A stretch of 64,000 nt of DNA from RBG-16-66-20 sp036560705 (GCA_036560705.1 DATBQR010000010.1:44637-108636); one strand, 5' to 3'; positions 1 through 10,327 are shown, numbered from the stretch's first letter. Program-made: numbers and translations. Notes: generated by a model from the letters alone, not told the origin.

Positions 1-578
1 TCGCCGGCAAGAAGGTGGGCATCACCTCCGCCGGCTCCGGCTCGGACATCCTCGCGCGCTGGACGCTGGCGGACCAGAAGATCGAGTTCACCCGCGTGCC
101 GCTGGGCGGCGGCGGCCTGGTGCCGAACCTGCTGACGGGCAACGTGGACGCCACGGTGCTCTATTCGCCGCTCACCTTCCAGGTGATGCAGGCGAAGCAG
201 GCGCGCTCCATCGCCGATTTCGGCGAACTGGTGCCGGCGCATTCGACCGGCAGCTGGATCGCCACCGACAAGCTGATCGCCGAGCGCCCGCAGGCGCTGC
301 AGAAGACGCTGAACGCGCTGTACGGCGGAGTCGCCTTCCTGCGCGCGCCGAAGAACCGGGCGGTCGCCGTGAAGCTGATCGCCGAGATCAACGAGATTCC
401 CGACGCCATCGCGGCGGCCGAACTGGACGGCAACATCGTCAAGCTCTCGACCAACGGCGAATTCCGCAAGGAATGGATGGACCGCGCGCTCGACATGGCA
501 CGGCTGATCGGCATGACCAGCCTCGCGCCGGTGAACGACATCTACGTCACCACCTTCAGTCCGGTCCCGACGGCGTAG
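1..578 (+). CDS. ABC transporter substrate-binding protein, NMT1/SsuA-like (5' truncated)
   Basis: The reading frame is open from the first base of the window (first full codon at 3) to a TAG at 576-578, so the start and signal peptide lie outside. About 191 residues of the C-terminal part remain. They begin with GKKVGITSAGSGSD, typical of the NMT1/SsuA family of periplasmic receptors for nitrate-, sulfonate- and thiamine-precursor-type ABC importers, followed by the LPNLLTGNVDA-like ligand-lobe region. The downstream genes encode two permeases and an ATPase, so this is the receptor of that importer. The ligand cannot be read from the sequence. The family call is firm and the substrate is open. 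Confidence 0.85.
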   Translation, partial: AGKKVGITSAGSGSDILARWTLADQKIEFTRVPLGGGGLVPNLLTGNVDATVLYSPLTFQVMQAKQARSIADFGELVPAHSTGSWIATDKLIAERPQALQKTLNALYGGVAFLRAPKNRAVAVKLIAEINEIPDAIAAAELDGNIVKLSTNGEFRKEWMDRALDMARLIGMTSLAPVNDIYVTTFSPVPTA

Positions 579-1321
579 TGAAAATAGTCGCTGTACGCCT
601 GGCGCTGCTGGCGCTGGTGCTGGCGGCGTGGGAATTGCTGCCGCGCCACGGCATCGTCAATCCGCTGCTGCTTCCCCCGCTGAGCGACGTGCTGCGGGCG
701 CTGGGCGATCAGCTGTTGCGCCCGCAGGTGCACGAGGCGATCGCCGTGACGGCCGCCGAGGTGATGCTCGCCTTTGCGATCGCCGTGCCGCTGGGCGCGG
801 CGTTGGGGGTGCTGATCGCCGAGAGCGAATACCTCGGCCAGGTGTTCAAGCCGCTGCTGTTCTACGTGTTCAGCATTCCGAAGTCGATTTTCCTGCCGAT
901 GTTCATCCTCGTCTTCGGCATCAGCTTCGCGCAGAAGGTCGCCTACGCCTCCTTCACCACCACCTTCGTGGTGCTGATGAGCGCGGCGACGGCGGTCGAG
1001 TCGGTCAAGCAAGACTACCTGCTGGTGGCGCGCTCCTACGGCGCGACGCGCACGCAGGTCCTGCTGCGCGTCTACGTGCCGAGCATGATGCCGCTGCTGC
1101 TGGAGGCGCTGCGCATCTCGATGATCTTCAATTTCACCGGCGTGATGATCGCGGAGATGTACGCCTCGCGCACCGGCATCGGCCACTTGATCGCCGGCTG
1201 GGGGGAGAACTTCCAGATGACGCAGCTGTTCGCCGGCGTCATCGTGCTCGCCGCGGTGGCGATCCTCTTCAACGAGGCGGTACGCTGGATGGAAACGCGG
1301 GTGAGCGCATGGCGGGCGTGA
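578..1321 (+). CDS. ABC transporter permease (SsuC/TauC type)
   Basis: This 247-residue inner-membrane permease starts at GTG 578, which shares one base with the TAG stop of the receptor gene (TAGTG), so coupled translation is likely. The N-terminus is hydrophobic and several membrane segments follow. A cytoplasmic EAA loop (ARSYGATRTQVLLRVYVP, then a membrane segment starting near FNFTGVMIAEMY) is the docking site for the ATPase and is characteristic of binding-protein-dependent permeases (PF00528). Its 3' end overlaps the next gene by 13 bases. A second permease follows two genes on, so the channel may be a heterodimer. Confidence 0.9.
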   Translation: MKIVAVRLALLALVLAAWELLPRHGIVNPLLLPPLSDVLRALGDQLLRPQVHEAIAVTAAEVMLAFAIAVPLGAALGVLIAESEYLGQVFKPLLFYVFSIPKSIFLPMFILVFGISFAQKVAYASFTTTFVVLMSAATAVESVKQDYLLVARSYGATRTQVLLRVYVPSMMPLLLEALRISMIFNFTGVMIAEMYASRTGIGHLIAGWGENFQMTQLFAGVIVLAAVAILFNEAVRWMETRVSAWRA

Positions 1322-2073
1322 TCCACGCTATTGAAGTGGAGGGATTGAGTCATGTCTACGGAGGTGCCGTCTCCGCCCTCGAAAACATCTCCTTCAGCGT
1401 TGCCGCCGGCCGCTTCACGGTCATCGTCGGCCCGAGCGGCTGCGGCAAGACTTCGCTCCTCATGATGCTCGCGGGACTGCGCGCGCAGAGCCAGGGCACC
1501 ATCCTCTGCCAGGGCCGGCCGATTCCCGGTCCCGATCCGCAGCGCGTCGGCGTGATATTCCAGGAGGCGAGCCTGTATCCCTGGCTCACGGCGGTCGAGA
1601 ACATCGAATTCCCGCTCAGCCTGCGCGGCACGCCGAAGAACGAGCGCCGCAAGCGCGCCGGGGCGATGCTCGAACTGGTCGGCCTGGCCGGCTTCGGCGA
1701 ACGCTATCCGCACGAGCTTTCCGGCGGCATGAAGCAGCGCGTGTCCATCGCGCGGGGCCTCGTGCAGGACCCGCCGGTGCTGCTGATGGACGAGCCCTTC
1801 GCCGCGCTGGACGAGCAGACGCGCATGACCATGGGCCACGAGCTGCTGCGCATCTGGTCCACCACGTCGAAAACGGTCGTCTTCATCACCCACAGCCTGA
1901 CCGAGGCCGTCTACCTGGCGGACGAAGTGCTGGTGATGTCGGCAAGGCCCGGCAGGATCATCGACCGCATCGCCGTGCCGCTGCCGCGCCCGCGCAGCTA
2001 CGACATGATGGCGACGGATGTGTTCGGGCGATTACGCGACCGTATCTGGCAGCAGATCAGGAAGACGCCGTGA
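1309..2073 (+). CDS. ABC transporter ATP-binding protein (SsuB/TauB type)
   Basis: This 254-residue ATPase energises the adjacent importer. All expected motifs are present in order: Walker A VGPSGCGKTSL near residues 40-50, Q-loop FQEASLYPW, signature LSGGMKQR, Walker B LLMDEPFAALDE and the switch histidine in ITHSLTEA. The SLTEA form after the histidine is typical of the nitrate/taurine subfamily. I chose ATG 1309, which gives a standard N-terminus and overlaps the permease by 13 bases. The next gene overlaps this one by four bases (GTGA). Confidence 0.93.
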   Translation: MAGVIHAIEVEGLSHVYGGAVSALENISFSVAAGRFTVIVGPSGCGKTSLLMMLAGLRAQSQGTILCQGRPIPGPDPQRVGVIFQEASLYPWLTAVENIEFPLSLRGTPKNERRKRAGAMLELVGLAGFGERYPHELSGGMKQRVSIARGLVQDPPVLLMDEPFAALDEQTRMTMGHELLRIWSTTSKTVVFITHSLTEAVYLADEVLVMSARPGRIIDRIAVPLPRPRSYDMMATDVFGRLRDRIWQQIRKTP

Positions 2074-2843
2074 AACGCCCGGCACCCGTCAACGTTCGCC
2101 GCGGGATGCTCGTCATCTTCCTTCTGCTGTGGGAACTGGTGCCGAGAACCGGACTGCTGCCCGAACTGTTCCTGCCCTCCCTCTCGAGCACGCTCGACGT
2201 GCTCTACCAGGACTGGCGCATCTATGCGGCGGCGCTGTGGGTCACGCTGTACGAGGTTGCGCTGGCAATGCTCATCGCCTGCGCGGGCGGCATCGCCGCC
2301 GGCGCCGTGGTCGGCGGCATCGCGCGGCTGCGCCAGCTGCTGCTGCCGGTGTTCTCCAGCCTCTACGCGGTGCCGATCGTGATCCTCTACCCGGTGTTCA
2401 CCGCCTGGTTCGGCGTCGGCTCCGAATCGAAGGTCGCTTTCGCCGGCATCTACGCGTTTTTCCCGGTGATGCTGTCGACCGCGGCGGGCATCCGCACCAT
2501 CGACCCGCAGTTCCTGCTCGCGGCGCGCAGCATGGGCGCGACGCTGACGCAGCAGGTCACGCGCGTGATCATCCCCGCCTCGCTGCCCACCGTGTTCGCC
2601 GGCCTGCGCCTCGGCGGCGCGCTGGCGATCATCGGCGTGGTGGTGGCGGAGATGCTGACCGCGGCGGCGGGCATCGGCTACCTGGTGACGCTCAACCGCA
2701 CCATCCTCGACAGCCCGCGCGTGTTCGCCGCGCTGCTGATGATCCTCATCCTGTCGGTCGCGTACTACCTGCTGGCGCGCGCGGTCGAGAGCCGCTTCAT
2801 CGTCTGGCAGTCAGCCGGCAAGGAACTGCCGTCGACGGTCTGA
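2070..2843 (+). CDS. ABC transporter permease, second subunit
   Basis: This 257-residue permease starts at GTG 2070, overlapping the ATPase stop as GTGA. It has hydrophobic segments throughout and an EAA loop (AARSMGATLTQQVTRVIIP, then SLPTVFAGLRLGGALAI). It is homologous to the first permease of the cluster but clearly diverged. Two different permeases around one ATPase suggest a heterodimeric channel; two homodimeric systems sharing the ATPase is less likely. It is separated by only 17 bases from the MetE-like gene. Confidence 0.9.
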   Translation: MKRPAPVNVRRGMLVIFLLLWELVPRTGLLPELFLPSLSSTLDVLYQDWRIYAAALWVTLYEVALAMLIACAGGIAAGAVVGGIARLRQLLLPVFSSLYAVPIVILYPVFTAWFGVGSESKVAFAGIYAFFPVMLSTAAGIRTIDPQFLLAARSMGATLTQQVTRVIIPASLPTVFAGLRLGGALAIIGVVVAEMLTAAAGIGYLVTLNRTILDSPRVFAALLMILILSVAYYLLARAVESRFIVWQSAGKELPSTV

Positions 2844-2860
2844 ATCCGAAAGGAATGCCC

Positions 2861-3901
2861 ATGCCGCTCCCCAAGCACCTCCTGCCCACCACCGTGGTCG
2901 GCAGCTATCCGCAGCCCGACTGGCTGGTGAACCGGCCGATGCTGTCGAAAGTCGTGCCGCGCACGCGCCTGACGGAGATCTGGCGCATCCCCGCGGAATT
3001 CCTCGAGCAGGCGCAGGACGACGCCACGCTGCTCGCTATCCGCGACATGGAGCGCGCCGGCATCGACATCATCACCGACGGCGAGATGCGCCGCGAAAGC
3101 TATTCCAACCGCTTCGCCACCGCGCTGGAAGGCCTGGACCTCGACAAACCGGGCCAGGTGAAGACGCGCTCGGGCCAGATGACGCCGGTGCCGCGCGTGG
3201 TCGGCAGGATCCGCCGCGGCGGGCCGGTCGAACTGCGCGACATGCAGTTCCTGCGCGCCAATACCGGCCTTCCAGCCAAAATCACCCTGCCCGGCCCGTT
3301 CACCATGGGGCAGCAGGCGAAGAACGAGTTCTACAAGGACGACGAGGAAATGGCGATGGACTTCGCCGCGGCGGTCAACGCCGAGGCGCTCGACCTGCAG
3401 AAAGCGGGTGCCGACGTCATCCAGCTGGATGAGCCGTGGCTGCGCAACGACCCCGAGGCGGCGAAGCGCTATGCCGTCAAAGCGATCAACCGCGCGCTGC
3501 AGGGAATCAGCGTGCCGACGGTGGTGCACCTCTGCTTCGGTTACGCCGCGGTCGTCCCTGGCGCGAGCAAGCCGACCGGCTACTCCTTCCTGCCGGGACT
3601 CGCCGACAGCATCGCGCAGCAGATTTCCATCGAGGCGGCGCAGCCGAAGCTGGACCTGGGCGTGCTGAAGGACCTCGCCGGCAAGAAAATCATGCTCGGC
3701 GTGCTCGATCTCGGCGACAACACCGTCGAGACGCCGGAACTGGTGGCGCAGCGCATTCGCGCCGGACTGAAGTATTTGAAACCGGAGAACCTCATTCCCG
3801 CGCCCGACTGCGGCATGAAGTACATGCCGCGCGAAGTCGCTTTCGGCAAACTCAAGGCGCTGGTGGAGGGCGCCGCTATCGTGCGGCGGGAAATTTCCTG
3901 A
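2861..3901 (+). CDS. MetE C-terminal-domain-like zinc methyltransferase
   Basis: This 346-residue protein resembles the catalytic C-terminal half of cobalamin-independent methionine synthase and related epoxyalkane:CoM-transferase-like enzymes. TTVVGSYPQP near the start and QLDEPWL in the middle are typical of the fold. Putative zinc ligands are His223 and Cys225 (HLC) and Cys317 (APDCGMKYMP). The N-terminal half of full-length MetE is absent, so it probably moves a methyl or alkyl group on a thiol rather than acting as housekeeping MetE. ATG 2861 is preferred because AAGGA lies six bases upstream; ATG 2855 sits directly on it. The position behind an ABC importer suggests it processes the imported ligand. 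Confidence 0.8.
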   Translation: MPLPKHLLPTTVVGSYPQPDWLVNRPMLSKVVPRTRLTEIWRIPAEFLEQAQDDATLLAIRDMERAGIDIITDGEMRRESYSNRFATALEGLDLDKPGQVKTRSGQMTPVPRVVGRIRRGGPVELRDMQFLRANTGLPAKITLPGPFTMGQQAKNEFYKDDEEMAMDFAAAVNAEALDLQKAGADVIQLDEPWLRNDPEAAKRYAVKAINRALQGISVPTVVHLCFGYAAVVPGASKPTGYSFLPGLADSIAQQISIEAAQPKLDLGVLKDLAGKKIMLGVLDLGDNTVETPELVAQRIRAGLKYLKPENLIPAPDCGMKYMPREVAFGKLKALVEGAAIVRREIS

Positions 3902-3927
3902 TCGCGCCCTGATTTACTCGCTGCGGA

Positions 3928-4895
<968 letters not shown>

Positions 4896-4899
<4 letters not shown>

Positions 4900-5858
4900 C
4901 CGACTTTCTCGAGTTTCTGCAGCGAGCGCATGCCTTTCGGGATCGGCGTGTCCGGGAAAGACTTGGGAAAATCAGTGTAGCTCACCTCGCCGACGTAGAT
5001 GTCGCCGCGCGAATCGACGGCGATGCCGTGCGGCGCGATGAATTTTCCCGCCTCCAGGCCGGGGCCGTCCTGGCCGCCGAGCCGCGCGATCAGCCTGCCC
5101 TTGCCGTCGACGATGGAGACGCGCGGCCCGATGTTCGGGACATTCCGGTTCACCGGCATCGCCGGCCCCAGTTCGCCGATGATGAATTGCGGCTGCGGTC
5201 CTCGGCAGCAGTACAGCCCGCAGGGCCGATGCAGGTTGAACCACTGCGTCTCGTACTTGCCGTTGCCGTCGAACACCTGCACGCGATGGTTTTCGCGGTC
5301 GGCGACGTAGACCCAGCCTTCCTCGTCGGTGACGACGTTGTGCACGATGTTGAACTCGCCTTCGCCGGTACCGGGCTCGCCCCAGGACAGAATGCGCTTG
5401 CCGTCCGGAGAATACTTGTGCACCTTGGCATTGCCGTAGCCGTCGCTGACGTAGATCTCGCCCTTCGGCGACAGCGCGGTGTGGGTGCAGCGGTGGAAGG
5501 GTTCGCCGCTCATGTACGGTGCCGGCTTGCCGGGCACGCCGAGCTCCAGCAGCACCTTGCCGTCGGTCGTGCACTTCCTCACCACGTGGCCGCCGTCGTC
5601 GGTGAGATACAGAATGTCGTTGGCATCGATGTGCAGGCCGTGCGCGCGCGGATACGCGCCCTCGCCCCAGGAGCGCAGGAAATTGCCGTCGCGGTCGAAC
5701 ACCATCATCGGATGCTCGCCGCGGTTGAAAACGTAGACGCGGTCCTTGCTGTCGCAGGCGACCGCCGCCGCGTCCTTGAACTCCCAGCCTTCGGGCAGCT
5801 TCGCCCAGTTCTCCACCACGCGGTAGCGGTGCTCGCCGCTGCCCAGTATTACCGGCAT
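4896..5858 (-). CDS. NHL-repeat beta-propeller protein (amidating-lyase-like)
   Basis: This 320-residue protein is built from NHL repeats, with recurring patterns such as DSKDRVYVFNRGEHPMMVFD, ANDILYLTDDGGH and DEEGWVYVADRENHRVQVFD. It resembles the lyase domain of peptidylglycine alpha-amidating enzymes, but no bacterial function is established. No signal peptide is visible. ATG 5858 is chosen because GGGAGG lies six bases upstream; the frame extends further but that part is antisense to the DctM gene. It sits between TRAP and Bug transport genes. It may bind or open a small substrate, but this is inference from context. Confidence 0.75.
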
Positions 5859-5911
5859 CCGATGCCTCCCCGAAATCAAGCCTCCAAGAGTAGCCGAACG
5901 CGCACGGCGGC

Positions 5912-7207
5912 TTACAAGAGGCCCGCGAGGCGCGGCAGCCACAGGCAGGTGGCGGGAACCGCCGAGACGACGGCGAGCGCGACGATGTTGACGGCGATGA
6001 ACGGCAGCACGGCGCGGATCACTTCCGAGAGATCGCATTCGGCGACGCGCGCGGAGGCGAATAGCGACACGCCGAGCGGCGGCGTGAGCAGGCCGATGTT
6101 GAGGTTGAGGATCGTCACCACGCCGAAGTGCAGCGGATGGATGCCCGCGGCCTCGGCCGCCGGCGCGAGGATCGGCGCAAACAGGATGATCGAGGCCGAC
6201 GGGTCGATGAACATGCCGAGGAAGAGCAGAAAGAGATTTGCCACAAGCAGCGTGCCCCAGGGCCCGAGGTTCCAGGCCTTCACGAGATCCGCCACGCGCG
6301 CCGTCGTGTTCTCGAAGCCCAGCACCCACGCGAACGCCGCGCCGCAGGCGACGATGATGATGAGCTGCCCGCTGAAGGCCGACACGCGGTTGAGGATCTC
6401 CGGCATGCGCGAGAGCTTCATCGAGCGGTAGATCACGAACGCGCAGGCAGCCGCGTAGGCGACCGAGGCGCCCGCGGCCTCGGTCGGCGTCATGATGCCG
6501 CCGAGGATGCTCGCGAGGATCAGCACCGGCATGCCGAGCGGCAGCAGGGCGCCCCAGCCCGCCTTCGCGATCTCCGGCAGCGAGCGGTCGCTCGGCGCGG
6601 CGCGGATGCCGAGCCGGCGCGCGATGCGGGCGATGAGCAGCATGTTGGCGAGGCCGATCAGCAGGCCCGGCACCACCGCGGCGGCGAACATGCCGCCGAT
6701 GGAAACATTGGTGACCGAGCCGTAGATGATGATCGGCAGCGACGGCGGGATGGTGGGGCCGATGATCGAAGCCGAGGCGATGATCGCCGCCGCGAGCGGC
6801 GCCGGATAGCCCTCGCGCACCATCGCCGGGATGAAGATGCGCCCCAGCGCCGCGATCTCGCCGAGCGCCACGCCGGTGATGCCGGAAAAGAAGATCGCCG
6901 CGCCCACCGCCACCTGCGCGATGCCGCCGCGGATCCAGCCGAACAGCTTGTCCGCGAAAACCACGAGCCGCGCCGTGATGCCGCCCTCGGAGAAGATCTC
7001 GCCCGCCAGCAGGAACATGGGGATCGCGACCAGCACGAACGCGTCCATGCCCTGGAAGATTTTTTCGGGCAGCACCGGGATGAGCGCCCACTGGCCGGAA
7101 ACCGCGAGGTACACGAGCGCGGCGAATCCCATCGACCACGCCACCGGCATGCCGAGCAGCAGCGCGACCACGAAGACGGCGAGAAACGCCGCGAGCGCGA
7201 TGCTCAC
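5912..7207 (-). CDS. dctM: TRAP transporter large permease DctM
   Basis: This 431-residue membrane protein is the sodium-coupled transport subunit of a tripartite ATP-independent transporter. The sequence is hydrophobic throughout with about 12 expected membrane helices. It carries the family pattern, including GMPVAWSMGFAALVYL near the N-terminus, PMFLLAGEIFSEGGI and ASASIIGPTIPPSLPII. Length and domain layout are standard. DctQ lies 42 bases upstream and DctP precedes that, giving the usual P-Q-M order. The ligand is set by DctP and is probably an organic acid. Confidence 0.93.
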   Translation of the reverse strand: MSIALAAFLAVFVVALLLGMPVAWSMGFAALVYLAVSGQWALIPVLPEKIFQGMDAFVLVAIPMFLLAGEIFSEGGITARLVVFADKLFGWIRGGIAQVAVGAAIFFSGITGVALGEIAALGRIFIPAMVREGYPAPLAAAIIASASIIGPTIPPSLPIIIYGSVTNVSIGGMFAAAVVPGLLIGLANMLLIARIARRLGIRAAPSDRSLPEIAKAGWGALLPLGMPVLILASILGGIMTPTEAAGASVAYAAACAFVIYRSMKLSRMPEILNRVSAFSGQLIIIVACGAAFAWVLGFENTTARVADLVKAWNLGPWGTLLVANLFLLFLGMFIDPSASIILFAPILAPAAEAAGIHPLHFGVVTILNLNIGLLTPPLGVSLFASARVAECDLSEVIRAVLPFIAVNIVALAVVSAVPATCLWLPRLAGLL

Positions 7208-7249
7208 GGGCGCTCCTGCGTCGCTTTCACGCGCACTCCCGCGCGACCT

Positions 7250-7705
7250 TCACGTGCGGCCCTTGCCGCGCCACAGGCGCTCGGCGAGGAAAAGCGCGGC
7301 GGCGGCGAAGCCCACCGGCACGGCCACCAGCAGCCAGGACATCGGCCACTGCAACGCCACCGTGCGCATGGCATCGTTGAACTTCACCGCCTCGACGCCC
7401 GCGCCCGCCATGACGAGGAAGAACAGCAGCGTGGCGAGGTCGATCAGCAGGAACCACGCGCGCCGCAGGCGGGGCGGCAGCAGATCGGCGAGGAACTCGA
7501 CGCGGATGTGCTGGTTCCCGCGCACCGACACGGCGGCCCCGCAGAGCACGGTCCAGACGAGGAGGATGCGGCAGGCCTCCTCGCTCCAGACGGGCGTGAT
7601 GCTGAAACCGTAGCGCAGCACCACCTGCGCGAACACGCCCACCGCCAGCACCGCGAGGCAGGCGGAGGCGATGAAAGCGAGCGAGCGCTCGATCCGCTCC
7701 AGCAT
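7250..7705 (-). CDS. dctQ: TRAP transporter small permease DctQ
   Basis: This 151-residue protein has four predicted membrane helices. The motif QVVLRYGFSITPVWSEEACRILLVW is the signature loop of the DctQ family, where the tryptophan-serine-glutamate stretch follows helix two. It forms the membrane complex with DctM just downstream. DctP ends 18 bases upstream, so all three TRAP subunits are on one transcript. Confidence 0.9.
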   Translation of the reverse strand: MLERIERSLAFIASACLAVLAVGVFAQVVLRYGFSITPVWSEEACRILLVWTVLCGAAVSVRGNQHIRVEFLADLLPPRLRRAWFLLIDLATLLFFLVMAGAGVEAVKFNDAMRTVALQWPMSWLLVAVPVGFAAAALFLAERLWRGKGRT

Positions 7706-7723
7706 GGCGCTGCCCGCCCGCCG

Positions 7724-8731
7724 CTACTTCGCCGCCGCGAAGGCGTCGTCGATCACCTTGGGCGAGCTCACCTGCGTCTTGAGCCACTCGATGACCGGAC
7801 CCTGGATCGCCTTGCGGAATTCCTCCTTCTGCGCGGGCGAGAGCTCGATTACCTGCACGCCCGCGGCCTTCACCGCCGCCAGCGCCTCGCCCTCGGCCTT
7901 GCGCGAGCCTTCGCGGTTGAAGGCAATCGCCTTCCTGGCCGCGGCGTCCACCGCCGCCTTCTCGGACGCGGAGAGGCTGTTGTAGAACGCGTCGTTGATG
8001 CCTAGCACGCCGACCGCGTAGCTGTGCCCCGAGAGCAGCAGGTATTTCTGCACTTCCTGCAGCTTGACGAGCCGGAACACGCTCACGGAGTTGTCCTGGC
8101 CGTCGACGACGCCGGTCTTGAGCGAGGTGTAGAGCTCGTTGAAGGCGATCGGCGAGGCCGAGCCCTTCATCGCCTCCACCGGGCGCACGGCGAGCGGGCC
8201 CATGGCGCGGATCTTCTGTCCGGCGAAATCGGCGGTGCCGTGGATCGGCTTGTTGGAGCTGTAGTGCTTGAAGCCGCCCGACTCCCACCAGCCGAGCACG
8301 CGGATGCCCGTCTTCGCACGCAGGTCCTCGGCCATGCGCCGGCCGAAGGGCCCGTCGAGCACCTTCCACGCCGCCTGCTCGGTCGGGAAGAGATACGGAA
8401 TGTTGAACACCTGGATGTCCGGGTAGACCGTCGCGTAGTTGCCGTCGGCGGCGTCCGACATCTGGATCGCGCCGCGCCGCATCTGGTTCAGGCGGTCGTT
8501 CGGATTGCCGAGCGCGCCGCCGTAGACGAGGTCCACCGTCACGGCGCCCCTGGTCGCGCTCTCGACGTCGGCCTTGAACAGCTCGTACATGCCGTTGATG
8601 AAGTCGAAGCCCGGCGCCCCCTTGGAGAGCGAGAGCCCGACCTTGATCGTCTTTTGCGCCTGCGCCGCGGCGGGCACGGCGAGCAGGACTGCGGCCACGG
8701 TAGCGGCGAAACTGCGCACGAGCACGTTCAT
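7724..8731 (-). CDS. dctP: TRAP transporter solute receptor DctP
   Basis: This 335-residue periplasmic receptor has a clear signal peptide ending near AQAQ at about residue 26. The mature chain starts KTIKVGLSLSKGAPG. The region GALGNPNDRLNQMRRGAIQMSDA and the TGIRVLGWWESGGFKHY stretch with its conserved arginine, which normally grips a ligand carboxylate, are typical of the family. The start overlaps the kynureninase-like gene stop as ATGA. The neighbours suggest an aromatic or amide-derived carboxylate as ligand, but this is inference. Confidence 0.9.
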   Translation of the reverse strand: MNVLVRSFAATVAAVLLAVPAAAQAQKTIKVGLSLSKGAPGFDFINGMYELFKADVESATRGAVTVDLVYGGALGNPNDRLNQMRRGAIQMSDAADGNYATVYPDIQVFNIPYLFPTEQAAWKVLDGPFGRRMAEDLRAKTGIRVLGWWESGGFKHYSSNKPIHGTADFAGQKIRAMGPLAVRPVEAMKGSASPIAFNELYTSLKTGVVDGQDNSVSVFRLVKLQEVQKYLLLSGHSYAVGVLGINDAFYNSLSASEKAAVDAAARKAIAFNREGSRKAEGEALAAVKAAGVQVIELSPAQKEEFRKAIQGPVIEWLKTQVSSPKVIDDAFAAAK

Positions 8732-9861
8732 CTGGATCTCCTTGAGTGAAGGACCTGCGAGAGGCGGCGGCCGAGCTCCCGGATATCGGCAGCGCGGTGA
8801 TAAAGCGGGCTCAGCCCGAAGCGGACGATGTCCGGCGGACGGTAAGAGGCGACGATGTGCCGGCGCTCGAGCGCGGCGACGAGCTGTTTTGCGGCGGGAT
8901 AACGGAAGGCGACGAAGCCGCCGCGCCGTTCCGGGTCAAGCGGACTGACGAGCGTAAAGGCCTGCGGCGCGAGCCTGATGAGCAACTCGGAAAGCGCGGC
9001 GTGCCGGGCAAACAGGCTCGAAAGACGCTCTTTCGAAAAGACGTCGAGGGCAGCCTCGAAAAAAACGTTTCCGCTCACCGCGGGCGTACCGACTACGTGG
9101 CGCTGGATCCCGCGCGCGGGCCGGAAGCGCGGCTCGAAATCCATGGGCGCCGCGTGGCCGAACCAGCCCTGGATCGCGGGCATGGCCTTCGCCTGGTGGC
9201 GCGGCGCCACGTAGAGATAGCCCGGCGCGCCGGGACCGCCGCAGAGATACTTGTAGCCGCAGCCCACCGCGAAGTCCGCGCCGCCGCGGGCGACCTCGGT
9301 CGGCACTGCGCCCGCGGAGTGCGACAGGTCCCAGACCGCGACGGCGCCGGCCGCGTGCGCGCGCTGCGTGAGCGCCCGCAGGTCATGCCGGTAGCCTGTC
9401 CGGTAATCCGTATGGCTCAGGAACAGCACAGCGGTACGGCGCGTGATGCGGGATTCCAGCGGCGCGCCCTCTTTGACCAACCTCAAGCTCAAGCCATGCG
9501 TGCGAGCGACGTTTTCCGCGACGTAGAGGTCCGTGGGGAACGTGCCGGCCTCGCTGAGAATTTCCCGGCGGGCGGGCTTGACCTGCAAGGCCAGGGTGAG
9601 CGCCTTGTGCAGGTTGACCGAAGTGCTGTCGCCCACGACCACGCTGCCGCGCGGCGCGCCGATCACGGGCGCGAGCTTGTCGCCAAGGCGTCGGGGCGCC
9701 TCCAGCCAGTCGGCTTCGCTCCAGCCGCGCCGCCGCAGGCGCTGCCATTCGTCGATCAGGCGCGCCATGCGCCGCGGCGCCGAGCGCGGCATGGCGCCGA
9801 CCGAATTGGCGTCGAAATAGAGGAAGCCCGCCTGCCCTGCGGCGAACCGGGAGGCGCTCAC
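8728..9861 (-). CDS. Kynureninase-like PLP-dependent enzyme (aminotransferase class V fold)
   Basis: This 377-residue cytoplasmic enzyme resembles kynureninase, which cleaves L-kynurenine to anthranilate and alanine. The N-terminal FLYFDANSVGAMPRSAP parallels the kynureninase DGNSLGALP region. VVVGDSTSVNLHKAL, the PLP-binding WDLSHSAGAVP and the lysine in GCGYKYLCGGPG all follow in order. It is about 40 residues shorter than characterised kynureninases. GTG 9861 is chosen because it overlaps the marR stop as GTGA; the frame further upstream is antisense-like. No tryptophan dioxygenase is nearby, so the true substrate may be a related 3-carbonyl amino acid. Confidence 0.78.
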   Translation of the reverse strand: MSASRFAAGQAGFLYFDANSVGAMPRSAPRRMARLIDEWQRLRRRGWSEADWLEAPRRLGDKLAPVIGAPRGSVVVGDSTSVNLHKALTLALQVKPARREILSEAGTFPTDLYVAENVARTHGLSLRLVKEGAPLESRITRRTAVLFLSHTDYRTGYRHDLRALTQRAHAAGAVAVWDLSHSAGAVPTEVARGGADFAVGCGYKYLCGGPGAPGYLYVAPRHQAKAMPAIQGWFGHAAPMDFEPRFRPARGIQRHVVGTPAVSGNVFFEAALDVFSKERLSSLFARHAALSELLIRLAPQAFTLVSPLDPERRGGFVAFRYPAAKQLVAALERRHIVASYRPPDIVRFGLSPLYHRAADIRELGRRLSQVLHSRRSR

Positions 9862-10316
9862 GCGGCCCCCTCGGCGTCGATCGTCGCGAGCACCTTGCCG
9901 AGCAGGCGCGCCAGCGTGCGCTCCTCGCCGGCGGTCAGCTCGCGCGTGGCGCGCCGCTGGTGCATGCGCGCCACCGGGAAGATGCGTTCGAAGAGGGCGC
10001 GGCCGCGCGCGGCAAGGAAGATGCGCCCGACGCGGCGGTCGGCCTCGCCCGCCTCGCGGCGCACCAGGCCGTCGCGCCGCATCTGGTCCACCACGCGCGA
10101 GATCACCGACTGCTCCATGACCGTGACGGCGGCGAGCTCCGAAAGGCCGCGGCCATCGCGCGCCGCGAGCACCGCGAGCACGCGCCAGCGATGGATGGTG
10201 ACGCCCGCGGCCCGCATTTCCCCGCGCAGGTGCGCGTTCAGCCGCCGCGACACCCGGAACAGCAGGTACGGTATGAAGCGCTCCAACTCGATCGAGCCGG
10301 CGGCCGCGGCACTCAT
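9858..10316 (-). CDS. MarR-family transcriptional regulator
   Basis: This 152-residue winged-helix regulator has the usual layout: N-terminal helices (ELERFIPYLLFRVSRRLNA), recognition region (LSELAAVTVMEQSVISRVVDQM) and wing (GLVRREAGEADRRVGRIFL). It starts at ATG 10316, 36 bases from the divergent hyuA, and leads the leftward operon with the PLP enzyme and TRAP genes. A palindrome at 10328-10348 in the gap is its probable operator. It most likely represses both units and releases on binding a pathway compound, which is the usual MarR mode. Confidence 0.9.
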   Translation of the reverse strand: MSAAAAGSIELERFIPYLLFRVSRRLNAHLRGEMRAAGVTIHRWRVLAVLAARDGRGLSELAAVTVMEQSVISRVVDQMRRDGLVRREAGEADRRVGRIFLAARGRALFERIFPVARMHQRRATRELTAGEERTLARLLGKVLATIDAEGAA

Positions 10317-10327
10317 GGAAAACAGTA

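Noticed and set aside
8728..9861. Start of a complete kynurenine pathway
   Set aside because: No tryptophan dioxygenase or genuine short kynurenine formamidase lies next to the PLP enzyme. The cyclase-family gene at 27490 is 18 kb away and of another branch.
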